A stretch of DNA of 64,000 nucleotides from Azospirillum humicireducens (GTDB lineage: Bacteria > Pseudomonadota > Alphaproteobacteria > Azospirillales > Azospirillaceae), in assembly GCF_001639105.2 (NCBI RefSeq), contig NZ_CP015285.1, positions 302,501 through 366,500 of the forward strand, read 5' to 3'. This document shows, in pieces, positions 53,321 through 62,485 of this stretch; the first letter of the stretch is position 1, and every line of letters starts with the position of its first letter. The notes beneath the pieces were generated by a model. That model had not been told where the DNA came from and ran no database searches. It saw only the letters and a program-made list of their open reading frames with translations. A program made the translations under genes and the position numbers.

Positions 53321-56300
53321 TTACCGCTTCCACCAGCCGCGGCGCGGCTTGGCGGCAGCTTCGCCGGTGTCGTCGGCCGCCGCCGGAACCGCAGCGGGTT
53401 CCGGAGCGGTGGCAGGCGCCGTCGCAGCGACGACGGCGGGCGCGGCTTCGGCCGGAGCCTCGGCAGCGGCCTTGCGCTTGCGCGAGGCCTTCTTGGCCGG
53501 AGCCGCGTCGGTCGCGACTGCCGCCGGGGCTTCGGCTGCGGCTGCCTTGCGCTTCCGGCCCTTGGCCGGCGCTTCGGCGACGACAGGCGCGGCAGCGGGC
53601 GCGGCCTCGACCGGGGCTTCGGCAGCGGCCTTGCGCTTGCGCGAGGCCTTCTTGGCCGGAGCCTGCTCCGTCACCGGCTCGGGTGCCGCTTCCACCGGTG
53701 CTTCCACCGGAGCGGCAGCCTTGCGCTTGCGGCCCCTGGCCGGGGCCTGGTCGACGGCAGGCGCGGCGGCGGGCGCGGCTTCCACCGGGGCCTCGGCAGC
53801 GGCCTTGCGCTTGCGCGAGGCCTTCTTGGCCGGCGCCTTTTCGGCAACGGCTTCAGCCGGGGCCGGAGCGGTTACCGGCGGCTCGGCCGCGGGCACCGGA
53901 ACCGGAGCCTCTTCCGGGACGGGTGCCGGAGCGCTTTCACCGGCCAGGATCCAGTCGAGGTCGGATGCCTCGGCCGGAGCCTGTACGGGAGCGGTTTCGG
54001 CCGGAGCGGCAGACGACTGATCGGCCGCAGTCTCCTCGCCTCCTTCCAACCCTTCCGCACCCTCGCGGCGGGACCTGCGGCGACCGCCGCGCTTGCCGCG
54101 GCGGCGCTTCTTGCGGCCCTCGCCGTTGCGATCGCCGGCGTCTGCGCCGGTCTCCTCGTCGCCCTCGCCCTCTTCCTCATCCTCTTCCGAGTCGTCGTCT
54201 TCGGCCGGCTCGGAGACGGCAGCGCCGGGAATCGTCTCGGCGGCAGCCGGCAGGCCGGTCTCCTCGTCGCCCGTCTCGTCGGACTCCTCGGCGTCCTCGC
54301 CCGCACCCGCGTCGCCTTCGATGCGGCCTTCCTCACGGTCACGGCCACGCCCACGGCGGCGGCGGCGGCGGCGGCGGCGGTCCTCGCCATTGCCATCGCC
54401 ATTGGCGCCGTTGGTCTCGCCGCGCTCGCCGACATCCTCGGCCTGGGCGGCTTCGACGTCGGCCTCCTCCTCGACCGGCTCGGCGACCGGCTCCGCCGCC
54501 AGGGCACGATCGGTCTCAGCCATGACGCGGTCGGCGCTGACCAGCGGACCGTCCTCGTCCGGCAGGCGCGCCTTGTTGCGCTCCAGACGATGGTCCGGGG
54601 CGATCAGGCTGTCGTCGGCCTGGACCATGACGTGGAAGCTGTGACGCTCCTCGATCTTGGCCAGCTCACCGCGCTTCTGGTTGAGGATGTAGAGCGCGAT
54701 CGAGGTTGGGACGTAGATGGTGATCTCGGCCGACCGCTTGCGGATGCCCTCCTCCTCGATGGCGCGCAGGACATGCAGCGAGGCGGACTCGACCGAACGG
54801 ACGACGCCGGTGCCCGAGCAGTGCGGGCAGCGTTCGAAGTTGGTCTCCAGCAGCGAGGGGCGCAGACGCTGACGCGACAGCTCCAGCAGGCCGAAGGCGG
54901 AGATGCGGCCGAGCTGGATGCGCGCCCGGTCGTTCTTCATCGCCTCCTTCATGCGGCGCTCGACGGCGGCGTTGTTCCGCGGCTCCTCCATGTCGATGAA
55001 GTCGATGACGATCAGGCCGGCCAGATCGCGCAGACGCAGCTGGCGCGCCACCTCGTCGGCGGCCTCCAGGTTGGTCTTGTAGGCGGTTTCCTCGATGTTG
55101 CGCTCGCGGGTCGATTTGCCGGAGTTGACGTCGATGGAGACCAGCGCCTCGGTCGGGTTGATGACGATGTAGCCGCCGGAGCGCAGTTGCACCACCGGGC
55201 TGTGGATGGCGTCGATCTGGGTTTCCACCTGATAGCGGTGGAACAGCGGGATCTGGCTGTCGCGGTACAGCTGGACGCGCTGGGAATGACCCGGCATCAG
55301 CATGTCCATGAACTCGCGCGCCGTGCGGAAGCCGGCCTCGCCCTCGACCCAGATCTCGTCGATGTCGTTGGCGTAGAGATCGCGGATCGACCGCTTGATC
55401 AGGTTCGCTTCTTCATAGATCAGGCAGGGCGCCGACGACTTCAGCGTCTGTTCGCGGATGTCGTCCCACAGGCGCAGCAGATATTCCAGGTCGCGCTTGA
55501 TCTCGGGCTTGGAGCGCTCCAGCCCGGCGGTGCGCAGGATGACCGCCATGCCGTCCGGAATGTCGAGATCCGACAGGATTTCCTTCAGGCGCTTGCGGTC
55601 GGCCGGGTTGGTGATCTTGCGGGAAATCCCGCCGCCACGGCCGGTGTTGGGCATCAGGACGCAGTAGCGGCCGGGAAGCGACAGGTAGGTGGTCAGAGCG
55701 GCGCCCTTGTTGCCGCGCTCCTCCTTCGTCACCTGCACCAGCATGACCTGCCGGCGCTTCACCACTTCCTGGATCTTGTAGGAGCGCAGCGGGCGCGAGC
55801 GGCGGCGCTGGGTCTCGACCTCTTCATCCTCGTCGCCGCCGACCATATCGGGGGCGTCGGCCGCCTGTGCCGTGTCCTGGGTGGCGGTTTCGGACGGAGC
55901 GGCCTGCCCCTCGGAACCGGTCTCGTTCTCACCCTCCTCGTCGCCGGCATCCTCGTCGGACGCCTCCGGCGTGATGGGGGAGGGCATCGGCGACCATTCC
56001 TCGACCACCTGCTCGGGGCGGATCGGCTCGCCCATCACGGCGCCGTCGGCGGCGGCCTCGGCGCGGGCTTCGGCCTGCTCTTCCAGCCGGCGCTCCTCGG
56101 CCAGCAGGGCCTCGCGGTCGGCGACGGGGATGCGGTAATAGTCGGGATGGATTTCGGAGAAGGCGAGGAAGCCGTGGCGGTTGCCGCCATACTCCACGAA
56201 GGCCGCCTGGAGCGAAGGTTCGACCCGCGTCACTTTCGCGAGGTAGATGTTGCCCTTCAGCTGCTTGCGGCTGGCGATCTCGAAGTCGAGTTCTTCCAGC

Positions 56301-56371
56301 CGGTTCCCATTGACCACGGCGACCCGGGTTTCTTCCGGGTGCGTGGCGTCCACCAGCATGCGCTTGGCCAT
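53321..56371 (-). CDS. rne: Ribonuclease E
   Basis: This 1016-residue endonuclease starts mRNA decay and rRNA processing. The N-terminal S1 domain (MAKRMLVDATHPEETRVAVV, KVTRVEPSLQAAFVEYGG) is split by an acidic insert of about 115 residues near 80-195, as in alphaproteobacterial RNase E. RNase H-like and DNase I-like catalytic regions follow, with NPTEALVSIDVNSGKSTRERNIEETA and DLAGLIVIDFIDME, and the zinc link CPHCSGTG. The C-terminal half is an Ala/Lys/Pro-rich low-complexity scaffold with repeated RKRKAAA units, and ends RGWWKR. In Caulobacter a GWW-containing C-terminal peptide binds PNPase, so a degradosome role is likely. Confidence 0.95.
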   Translation of the reverse strand: MAKRMLVDATHPEETRVAVVNGNRLEELDFEIASRKQLKGNIYLAKVTRVEPSLQAAFVEYGGNRHGFLAFSEIHPDYYRIPVADREALLAEERRLEEQAEARAEAAADGAVMGEPIRPEQVVEEWSPMPSPITPEASDEDAGDEEGENETGSEGQAAPSETATQDTAQAADAPDMVGGDEDEEVETQRRRSRPLRSYKIQEVVKRRQVMLVQVTKEERGNKGAALTTYLSLPGRYCVLMPNTGRGGGISRKITNPADRKRLKEILSDLDIPDGMAVILRTAGLERSKPEIKRDLEYLLRLWDDIREQTLKSSAPCLIYEEANLIKRSIRDLYANDIDEIWVEGEAGFRTAREFMDMLMPGHSQRVQLYRDSQIPLFHRYQVETQIDAIHSPVVQLRSGGYIVINPTEALVSIDVNSGKSTRERNIEETAYKTNLEAADEVARQLRLRDLAGLIVIDFIDMEEPRNNAAVERRMKEAMKNDRARIQLGRISAFGLLELSRQRLRPSLLETNFERCPHCSGTGVVRSVESASLHVLRAIEEEGIRKRSAEITIYVPTSIALYILNQKRGELAKIEERHSFHVMVQADDSLIAPDHRLERNKARLPDEDGPLVSADRVMAETDRALAAEPVAEPVEEEADVEAAQAEDVGERGETNGANGDGNGEDRRRRRRRRRGRGRDREEGRIEGDAGAGEDAEESDETGDEETGLPAAAETIPGAAVSEPAEDDDSEEDEEEGEGDEETGADAGDRNGEGRKKRRRGKRGGRRRSRREGAEGLEGGEETAADQSSAAPAETAPVQAPAEASDLDWILAGESAPAPVPEEAPVPVPAAEPPVTAPAPAEAVAEKAPAKKASRKRKAAAEAPVEAAPAAAPAVDQAPARGRKRKAAAPVEAPVEAAPEPVTEQAPAKKASRKRKAAAEAPVEAAPAAAPVVAEAPAKGRKRKAAAAEAPAAVATDAAPAKKASRKRKAAAEAPAEAAPAVVAATAPATAPEPAAVPAAADDTGEAAAKPRRGWWKR

Positions 56372-57045
56372 ATACGGTCCTCAACGGCGCGACCCAGGGA
56401 ACCCGCGCGACCGGTCGGGCCGCCTGGACGCAGCGTCTGTTGTGGGCGAAGCATACGGCACGACGGACCGGAACCGCCGAACGGCGCTGACGAGAGCAGC
56501 CAGGACGGCCCGGTCGACACGCGCCGGGCTGCCGCCTTGCGGCCACAGCCAGCTTCGAGGTTTCGTCCTCTCACCGCCAACCCGAACGCGCCACCTCACG
56601 ACGTCCCTCCGGCGCGGATGGCCGGACAGGCGGTGTCGGAGGCGACGCCGCAGCCCCTTGGACGGCCCCGTGACCGGCGATCGGCTGACCCCCGGATCGA
56701 TGGAATCGAGTACCGGGGATCAGCGAATCGGCGCTCACCTTGGGAGTCCGACCCGAATCTGGCGAATTGCGGTCTGTCGCAAAGATACCATAGACAAGCG
56801 GTCCCTCTTTCACAACGCGGAAATGCGCCGATTCGGCGAACAAGTTCGTCCCAGGGAAGCGTAAGCGCGGCGTTCCCCGGCAATGGCGGGCCGGGGTGGC
56901 CGCGACGGCAGGGCGCGGAGTCACTGTTGCAGGAACGGCACCCCGGCCCGGAATTGAGACCGGTTGTGACGTTCCGCGTTGAGGGCGTTGAATTGGCTGG
57001 GCTATAGCTGGTCGTCCGCCCGCCGTCCTCCACCGGGGAGACACG
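56372..57045. other. Long divergent gap between rne and amiC
   Basis: About 670 bases lie between divergent genes. They presumably hold the rne promoter and a long 5' leader, as RNase E genes in other bacteria have autoregulated leaders, and the promoter of amiC. A 10-base inverted repeat GAATCGGCGC (56725-56734) / GCGCCGATTC (56825-56834) is 90 bases apart. Open frames here are shadows or composition artefacts. No RNA gene or terminator was recognised. Confidence 0.5.
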
Positions 57046-58554
57046 ATGCAACGGCCGCCCAGCCTGCCGACCGCCGTCATGACCGACCGTCTGCGGACTG
57101 TCGCCCATCCCAAGTGCGGGGTCGGGCGCGGCGCCGTGAAGCGGGGGCTTGCGCGTGTGCTGGGCATGGTGCTGCCGGTCCTGCTGGCTCTGCTGCTTCT
57201 CGCCGGTCTTCTTCCCGCCGTGGCGCAGACCACGGCGGCGCTGCCGTCCCCGCCGCCCCGCACCGCGGTGGTCGATGCCCGGCTGGGCATCCACCCCGAC
57301 AAGACCCGCTTCGTGCTGGAGGTGAGCGACCCGGTGTCCTTCAGCGTGTCGCTGGCCGCCGATCCCTACCGCATCATCGTCGACCTGCCCGATCTGGTCT
57401 GGCCCGGCGGATCGCTGCCGGTGGAGGGCAAGGGGGTGGTGGCGCGCTACCATCATTCGGCAGGCGGACCGCACGGCACGCGCCTGACCTTCGAGACGGT
57501 CGGTCCGGCCAAGCTGCGGGAAGGCTACATGATCCCGCCGCGCGACGGCCGCCAGCCGCGCCTCGTCCTCGACCTGGAAAAGACGACGGCGGCGGAATTC
57601 CGCCAGCTCGCGGCGGCGTCCGGTGCCAGGACGGGCACGGCGTCCGCCAAGGGCCAGCTGACGATGGGTGCGGTCGTCGCATCGGCGATGGCCGTTCCGG
57701 CGCCTCCTCCCGCCCAGGACGATCCGGCCGCGAGCGGGATCGTCTCCGCCCCGCCGCCCTTCGCGCCGCTGCCGCCGATCCCGCCGGCCCAGCTGATTCC
57801 GGCGGCGCTGCCGTCCGCCCCGCCGCTGCCCGACAGCAAGCCGTCCACCGTGGCGGAAAAGCCGCTGATCGTGATCGACCCCGGCCATGGCGGGCAGGAT
57901 CCCGGCGCCATCGGCGTCGGCGGCATCTATGAGAAGGACATCACGCTGGCCGCCGCCCGGGAGGTGAAGCGCCAGCTGGAGGCAACCGGCCGCTACCGCG
58001 TCAGGCTGACCCGTGACAGCGACGTGTTCATCCGCCTGCGCGACCGCGTCGCCATCGGGCGCGAGGCCGGGGCGGACCTGTTCATCTCGCTGCATGCCGA
58101 CAGCATCAGCAGCGACGATATGCGCGGTCTGTCGATCTATACCCTGTCGGACAAGGCGTCGGACCGCGAGGCGGAGATGCTGGCCGCCAAGGAGAACCGG
58201 GCCGACGCGCTGGTCGGGCTCGACCTGTCGGGCGAGAACCAGCTGGTCGCCAATATCCTGATCGACCTGGCCCAGCGCGATACGAAGAACCATTCCAAGC
58301 GTTTCGCAACGCTGGCCCTGCAGAGTCTGGGGCGCGAGGTGCCGCTGATCCCCAACAAGCCGCATCGGCAGGCCGGTTTCGCCGTGCTGACGGCGCCCGA
58401 TGTGCCATCGGTGCTGATCGAGATGGGCTATCTGTCGAACCGCAAGGATGCCGGGTTGCTGGCCTCCGCAGCGCACCGCGAGCGGCTGGGCCGCGGGCTG
58501 GCCCGCACCATCGACGCCTATTTCCGCTGGCTGCACGGCGCCCAGCGGAGCTGA
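57046..58554 (+). CDS. amiC: N-acetylmuramoyl-L-alanine amidase (AmiC-like)
   Basis: This is a 502-residue periplasmic zinc amidase that removes stem peptides from murein during daughter-cell separation. A signal region (LARVLGMVLPVLLALLLLAG, cleavage near VAQ) is followed by an AMIN domain (TRFVLEVSDPVSFSVSLAADPYRIIVDLPD). A Pro/Ala linker leads to the Amidase_3 domain with zinc and catalytic motifs VIDPGHGGQDPGAIG, GIYEKDI, FISLHADS and LIEMGYLSN. The start is the ATG at 57046, which gives a long basic n-region. It is followed by the mrcA gene 228 bases later. Confidence 0.94.
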   Translation: MQRPPSLPTAVMTDRLRTVAHPKCGVGRGAVKRGLARVLGMVLPVLLALLLLAGLLPAVAQTTAALPSPPPRTAVVDARLGIHPDKTRFVLEVSDPVSFSVSLAADPYRIIVDLPDLVWPGGSLPVEGKGVVARYHHSAGGPHGTRLTFETVGPAKLREGYMIPPRDGRQPRLVLDLEKTTAAEFRQLAAASGARTGTASAKGQLTMGAVVASAMAVPAPPPAQDDPAASGIVSAPPPFAPLPPIPPAQLIPAALPSAPPLPDSKPSTVAEKPLIVIDPGHGGQDPGAIGVGGIYEKDITLAAAREVKRQLEATGRYRVRLTRDSDVFIRLRDRVAIGREAGADLFISLHADSISSDDMRGLSIYTLSDKASDREAEMLAAKENRADALVGLDLSGENQLVANILIDLAQRDTKNHSKRFATLALQSLGREVPLIPNKPHRQAGFAVLTAPDVPSVLIEMGYLSNRKDAGLLASAAHRERLGRGLARTIDAYFRWLHGAQRS

Positions 58555-58782
58555 TCCGCGACGCGGAGCCGGGACTTGGCCGGACGGTTTACCCCCTCCG
58601 CGCGGGCGCTTTATCGCGTGCGCCCTCTGCGCGTCACATTTTCCTGACATGACGGGAACGGGGGCGGCGCTTCGCATCGCGGCGGTGTAGGATGCGCCCG
58701 CCCTGTCAGCGCGCCTCGTGGACCGGACCTTCAAAGGGTCGGGAGCGGGGCGCGTCGTTCGTCGTTTCTTGCGGGATCGGTC

Positions 58783-61317
58783 ATGCGCCTTCTTCTGTCC
58801 CTATTGATGGCCTTCGTGATGCTGGCTCTTGCCGGTGCCGGGGGGCTGGTCTTCCTGTTGGATCACTATGACCAGGACCTGCCCGACTACACCAAGCTGG
58901 CCAATTACGAGCCGCCGGTGACCACGCGCATCTATGCCGGCGACGGGCGGCTGATGGCGGAGTTCGCCTCGGAACGCCGCATCTTCGTGCCGATCGACGC
59001 CATGCCACGGCAGGTCATCAACGCCTTCATGGCGGCCGAGGACAAGAATTTCTACGCCCACCAGGGCGTCGACCCGCTCGGCATCCTGCGCGCGATCCTG
59101 ACCAACATCGAGAATTTCGGCCGCGACCGCCGCCCGGTCGGCGCCAGCACGATCACGCAGCAGGTCGCCAAGAACATGCTGCTGACCAACGAGGTGTCCT
59201 TCGCCCGCAAGATCAAGGAGGCGATCCTGGCGGTCCGCATCGAGCGGGCCTTCACCAAGGACCGCATCATGGAACTGTACCTCAACGAGATCTTCCTGGG
59301 GAACCGCTCCTACGGCGTGGCGGCGGCGGCGCTGAACTATTTCAACAAGGCATTGGACGAGCTGAGCATCGAGGAGGTCGCCTTCCTGGCGGCCTTGCCC
59401 AAGGCTCCCTCCAACTACAATCCCGATCGCCAGCACGATGCCGCCGTCGCCCGCCGCAACTGGGTGATCGGCCGCATGTCGGAGGATGGCTACGTCACGC
59501 CCGAGGAGGCGAAGGCCGCGCAAGGACGGCCGCTGCTGACCCGCAAGCGCGACGAGCAGGAAGTGGTGACCGCTGAATATTTCTCCGAGGAGATCCGGCG
59601 CGAACTGGTGAAGCTCTATGGCGAGCAGGCGCTGTATGAGGGCGGCCTGTCGGTGCGCGCCTCGATGAACCCGCAGCTTCAGGCGGCAGCGACCAAGGCG
59701 TTGCGCGACGGGCTGGTGGCCTATGACCGCCGCCATGGCTGGCGCGGGCCGGTCGGCAAGATGGAGAATTTCGACAACTGGTCCAAGAAGCTGGCCGCCA
59801 TGCCGGCCCCCGCGGGCTCCGAGGGCTGGAAGCTGGCCGTCGTGCTGAAGGACGATCAGGCGGACGGGCTGGACATCGGTCTGGCCGACGGCGGCCGCGG
59901 CCGCATCCCGCTGTCGGAACTGCGCTGGGCCCGCGCGGCCAAGGACGGGGAGGCCGTCGGGCCGGCGATCCGCAAGCCGTCGGACGTCGCCAAGCTGGGC
60001 GACATCCTGCTGGTCGAGGCGATCAGCGGCCCTGCTGCCAAGGACGAGGACGAGAAGCCGGCCAGGAAGGGCGCCCAGGCGGCGGCGAAGGAACTGCCGC
60101 CGGGCAGCTATGCCCTGCGCCAGATCCCGCAGGTGCAGGGCGGCCTCGTTGCGCTCGATCCGCACACCGGCCGCGTGCTGGCGATGGTCGGCGGCTTCTC
60201 CCCCGCCATGAGCGTGTTCAACCGCGCCACCCAGGCGTTGCGCCAGCCCGGCTCCTCCTTCAAGCCCTTCGTCTACCTGACGGCGCTGAACCAGGGCTTC
60301 ACCCCGTCCTCGCTGGTGATGGATGCACCCTTCGCCTTCGATCCGGGCGGCGGCCAGCCGGTCTGGCGGCCGGAGAACTACAGCCACGAATTCTACGGCC
60401 CGACCCCGTTGCGCGTCGGCATCGAAAAGTCGCGCAACGTCATGACCGTCCGTCTTGCCCAGCAGATCGGCATGGACAAGGTCAAGGCCCTGGTCGAGAA
60501 GTTCGGCATCGTCGACAATCTGCAGCCCTACCTGCCGATGTCGCTGGGCGCTGGCGAAACCACGGTCCTGCGGCTCGCCACCGCCTACGCCATGCTCGAC
60601 AATGGCGGCAAGCGGGTGGTGCCGACCTTCATCGACCGCGTTCAGGACCGCAACGGCAAGACCGTGTTCCGCCACGACAACCGCGCTTGCGAAGGCTGCA
60701 CCAACGTCGCCTGGAAGGATGGGATGGGCGTTCCCGCGGTGCCCGACACCCGTGAGCAGGTGAACGATCCGCGCACCACCTATCAGATCGTCTCGATCCT
60801 GGAAGGCGTGGTCCAGCGCGGCACCGCCGCGTCGCTTAAATCGCTGGGCAAGCCGCTCGCCGGCAAGACCGGCACCACCAACGACAGCCACGACGCGTGG
60901 TTCGTCGGTTTCTCGCCCGATCTGGTGGTCGGCACCTACATCGGCTTCGACCAGCCGCGCTCGCTGGGCAGCCGCGAAACCGGCGGCTCCGCGGCGGTGC
61001 CGGTGTTCAAGGACGTCATGCAGGTGGCGCTGAAGGACAAGCCGGCGACGCCCTTCCGCGTGCCGCCCGGCCTGCGCCTCGTCCGCGTGAACCCGGCCAA
61101 CGGCCAGCTGGCCCAGCCCGGCGACAACCGCGCCATCTGGGAGGCCTTCCTGCCCGGCACCGAACCCAACCCGGACCAGCCTCAGATGGTTCTGGACGGG
61201 TCGGTCCAGGGGGCCGGCGCGATGATGGGCGACCCGAACGCAGGCTTCGAGGGCGCCCAGCCGGGCGTCCCGACGCAGCCCTCAGCGGCGACGCTCGGCA
61301 CCGGCGGGCTTTATTGA
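58783..61317 (+). CDS. mrcA: Penicillin-binding protein 1A (bifunctional transglycosylase/transpeptidase)
   Basis: This 844-residue class A PBP builds and cross-links murein. An N-terminal membrane anchor lies at residues 3-26. The glycosyltransferase family 51 domain starts near E86 (AAEDKNFYAHQGVDP) and includes GASTITQQVAKNMLL and RIMELYLNEIFLGN. The transpeptidase domain has the SxxK motif at S491-K494 (GSSFKPF), an SxN (KSRN) and K695-T-G697. A signature insert of the OB/PBP1A type (residues about 310-430) lies between the two. The C-terminal tail is Pro/Gly-rich. It pairs naturally with the amidase gene as a cell-wall block. Confidence 0.96.
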   Translation: MRLLLSLLMAFVMLALAGAGGLVFLLDHYDQDLPDYTKLANYEPPVTTRIYAGDGRLMAEFASERRIFVPIDAMPRQVINAFMAAEDKNFYAHQGVDPLGILRAILTNIENFGRDRRPVGASTITQQVAKNMLLTNEVSFARKIKEAILAVRIERAFTKDRIMELYLNEIFLGNRSYGVAAAALNYFNKALDELSIEEVAFLAALPKAPSNYNPDRQHDAAVARRNWVIGRMSEDGYVTPEEAKAAQGRPLLTRKRDEQEVVTAEYFSEEIRRELVKLYGEQALYEGGLSVRASMNPQLQAAATKALRDGLVAYDRRHGWRGPVGKMENFDNWSKKLAAMPAPAGSEGWKLAVVLKDDQADGLDIGLADGGRGRIPLSELRWARAAKDGEAVGPAIRKPSDVAKLGDILLVEAISGPAAKDEDEKPARKGAQAAAKELPPGSYALRQIPQVQGGLVALDPHTGRVLAMVGGFSPAMSVFNRATQALRQPGSSFKPFVYLTALNQGFTPSSLVMDAPFAFDPGGGQPVWRPENYSHEFYGPTPLRVGIEKSRNVMTVRLAQQIGMDKVKALVEKFGIVDNLQPYLPMSLGAGETTVLRLATAYAMLDNGGKRVVPTFIDRVQDRNGKTVFRHDNRACEGCTNVAWKDGMGVPAVPDTREQVNDPRTTYQIVSILEGVVQRGTAASLKSLGKPLAGKTGTTNDSHDAWFVGFSPDLVVGTYIGFDQPRSLGSRETGGSAAVPVFKDVMQVALKDKPATPFRVPPGLRLVRVNPANGQLAQPGDNRAIWEAFLPGTEPNPDQPQMVLDGSVQGAGAMMGDPNAGFEGAQPGVPTQPSAATLGTGGLY

Positions 61318-61325
61318 GCGGAACG

Positions 61326-61357
61326 GAAAGGGGGCGTCCTTGCGGGCGCCCCTTTCG
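61326..61357. terminator. Terminator hairpin between mrcA and the SGNH-like gene
   Basis: GAAAGGGG pairs with CCCCTTTC, and the stem continues inward with CG/CG and a short wobble part around a TTGC loop. It lies directly after the mrcA stop and at the stop of the convergent gene. There is no long T tail on the plus strand, so its efficiency is uncertain. Confidence 0.7.
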
Positions 61358-62464
61358 TCAATGGGTGGAGGCCGCTCCAGCAACCGTCCCCGCCACCGTT
61401 CCTGCCGCCGTCAGCGAGGCGATGGCGTCCACCGGGCAACTGCCGAGCGGGCGCAGGTCCGGTTCGAGTGCCGCGAACATCGCGCGCACGCCGTCCTCGT
61501 TGACGTGCAGGGCGTCCATGAACAGCTCGTCCTTGTCCACCGCGCGCCGGGCGTCGATCAGGGTCACACCGGTGGGCAGGCGGCCCTTCATCTCGGCGAA
61601 GAAGGCGTCGAAATTCTTCAGCTTGCCGGCATAGGTCGGGAAATAGGGGGTGATCACCACCGCCACTCGGGTGCCCTGCGCCTGGGCGCTGCGGATGATG
61701 CGGTCCATCGCCTGCCAATTGGCGTCGTCGGCGGTCATCACCTCTTCCGGCGCGGCGGCGAGCTGGGCCTTCAGCGGCTCCGGGATGACGCCGACCAGGG
61801 TCCGGTCGGCGGCGGGTTTCAGCAGTCCGGCGACCAGCCGCATGGTCTGGTTGTTGTTGAAGGTCAGCAGGTGGAAGGCGTGGTTGGCCATCCACAGCTG
61901 CTCATTCTCCTGCCGGACGAAGGCGTCGATGCGCGGTGAGTAATGGGCCAGCATCGGCAGGTCGGCGAGGTCCTGCGGGTTGTCGACCAGACCGGTCGGC
62001 TCCAGGATCAGCAGGCGCGGGGCGCCATGCCGCTCGACGTAATCCTCCCACAGCAGGGCCGACAGCACGGTCGGCGCCCCGCCCATGCCCAGGTTCAGCG
62101 CCCGGCCGCAGGTCATGTCCTGCAGGGTGGAGACCGGGAAATGGTTGTCCGCCCGCGAATTGCCCAGCACCAGAACGTCGGCCGGCCCGCGGGTGGCGCT
62201 GGCGTCCTGACCGGGGGTGGAGGCGAGCGCCGCCTTCACCATCAGGACGCCCGGCGTTTCGTCCGTCCGGTTTTCCGGCGTCGGCCCGTCCGGCTGCCGG
62301 TCGGCCTTGGCGGCCGGCACCTCCTCCGGCTCGGGCGGACGGTAGATCGCCATGAAGCGGTCGCTGGAGCGCAGAAGCAGCTCGCCCAGCGCCGAAGCCA
62401 GGACCCGGTCCATCGCCGTGACGGTGGCGAGGATCAGCACGATGCAAGCCAGAAGGCGGTACAT
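61358..62464 (-). CDS. SGNH/AlgX-AlgJ-like acyltransferase partner protein
   Basis: This 368-residue protein has an N-terminal membrane helix or signal (LLACIVLILATVTAMDRVLA) and a predicted periplasmic SGNH-like domain. The nucleophile block is VLVLGNSRADNHF and the catalytic Asp-His pair appears as FMDALHVNEDG. Similar proteins pair with MBOAT enzymes to O-acetylate polysaccharides, as AlgJ/AlgX do with AlgI. It starts 21 bases after the MBOAT gene, on the same strand, as the second gene of a pair. The polysaccharide is unknown; no polymerase genes are in the window. Confidence 0.85.
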   Translation of the reverse strand: MYRLLACIVLILATVTAMDRVLASALGELLLRSSDRFMAIYRPPEPEEVPAAKADRQPDGPTPENRTDETPGVLMVKAALASTPGQDASATRGPADVLVLGNSRADNHFPVSTLQDMTCGRALNLGMGGAPTVLSALLWEDYVERHGAPRLLILEPTGLVDNPQDLADLPMLAHYSPRIDAFVRQENEQLWMANHAFHLLTFNNNQTMRLVAGLLKPAADRTLVGVIPEPLKAQLAAAPEEVMTADDANWQAMDRIIRSAQAQGTRVAVVITPYFPTYAGKLKNFDAFFAEMKGRLPTGVTLIDARRAVDKDELFMDALHVNEDGVRAMFAALEPDLRPLGSCPVDAIASLTAAGTVAGTVAGAASTH

Positions 62465-62485
62465 GGGAGGATCTCCGTCCGGTCT

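Noticed and set aside
56725-56834. A 10-base inverted repeat with arms 90 bases apart upstream of rne
   Set aside because: The arms are too short and too far apart to claim a structure; mentioned only as part of the gap.
53129-57007. A 1292-residue plus-strand frame opposite rne
   Set aside because: It is the antisense of a low-complexity Ala/Lys/Glu-rich gene and has no start context or recognisable domain.
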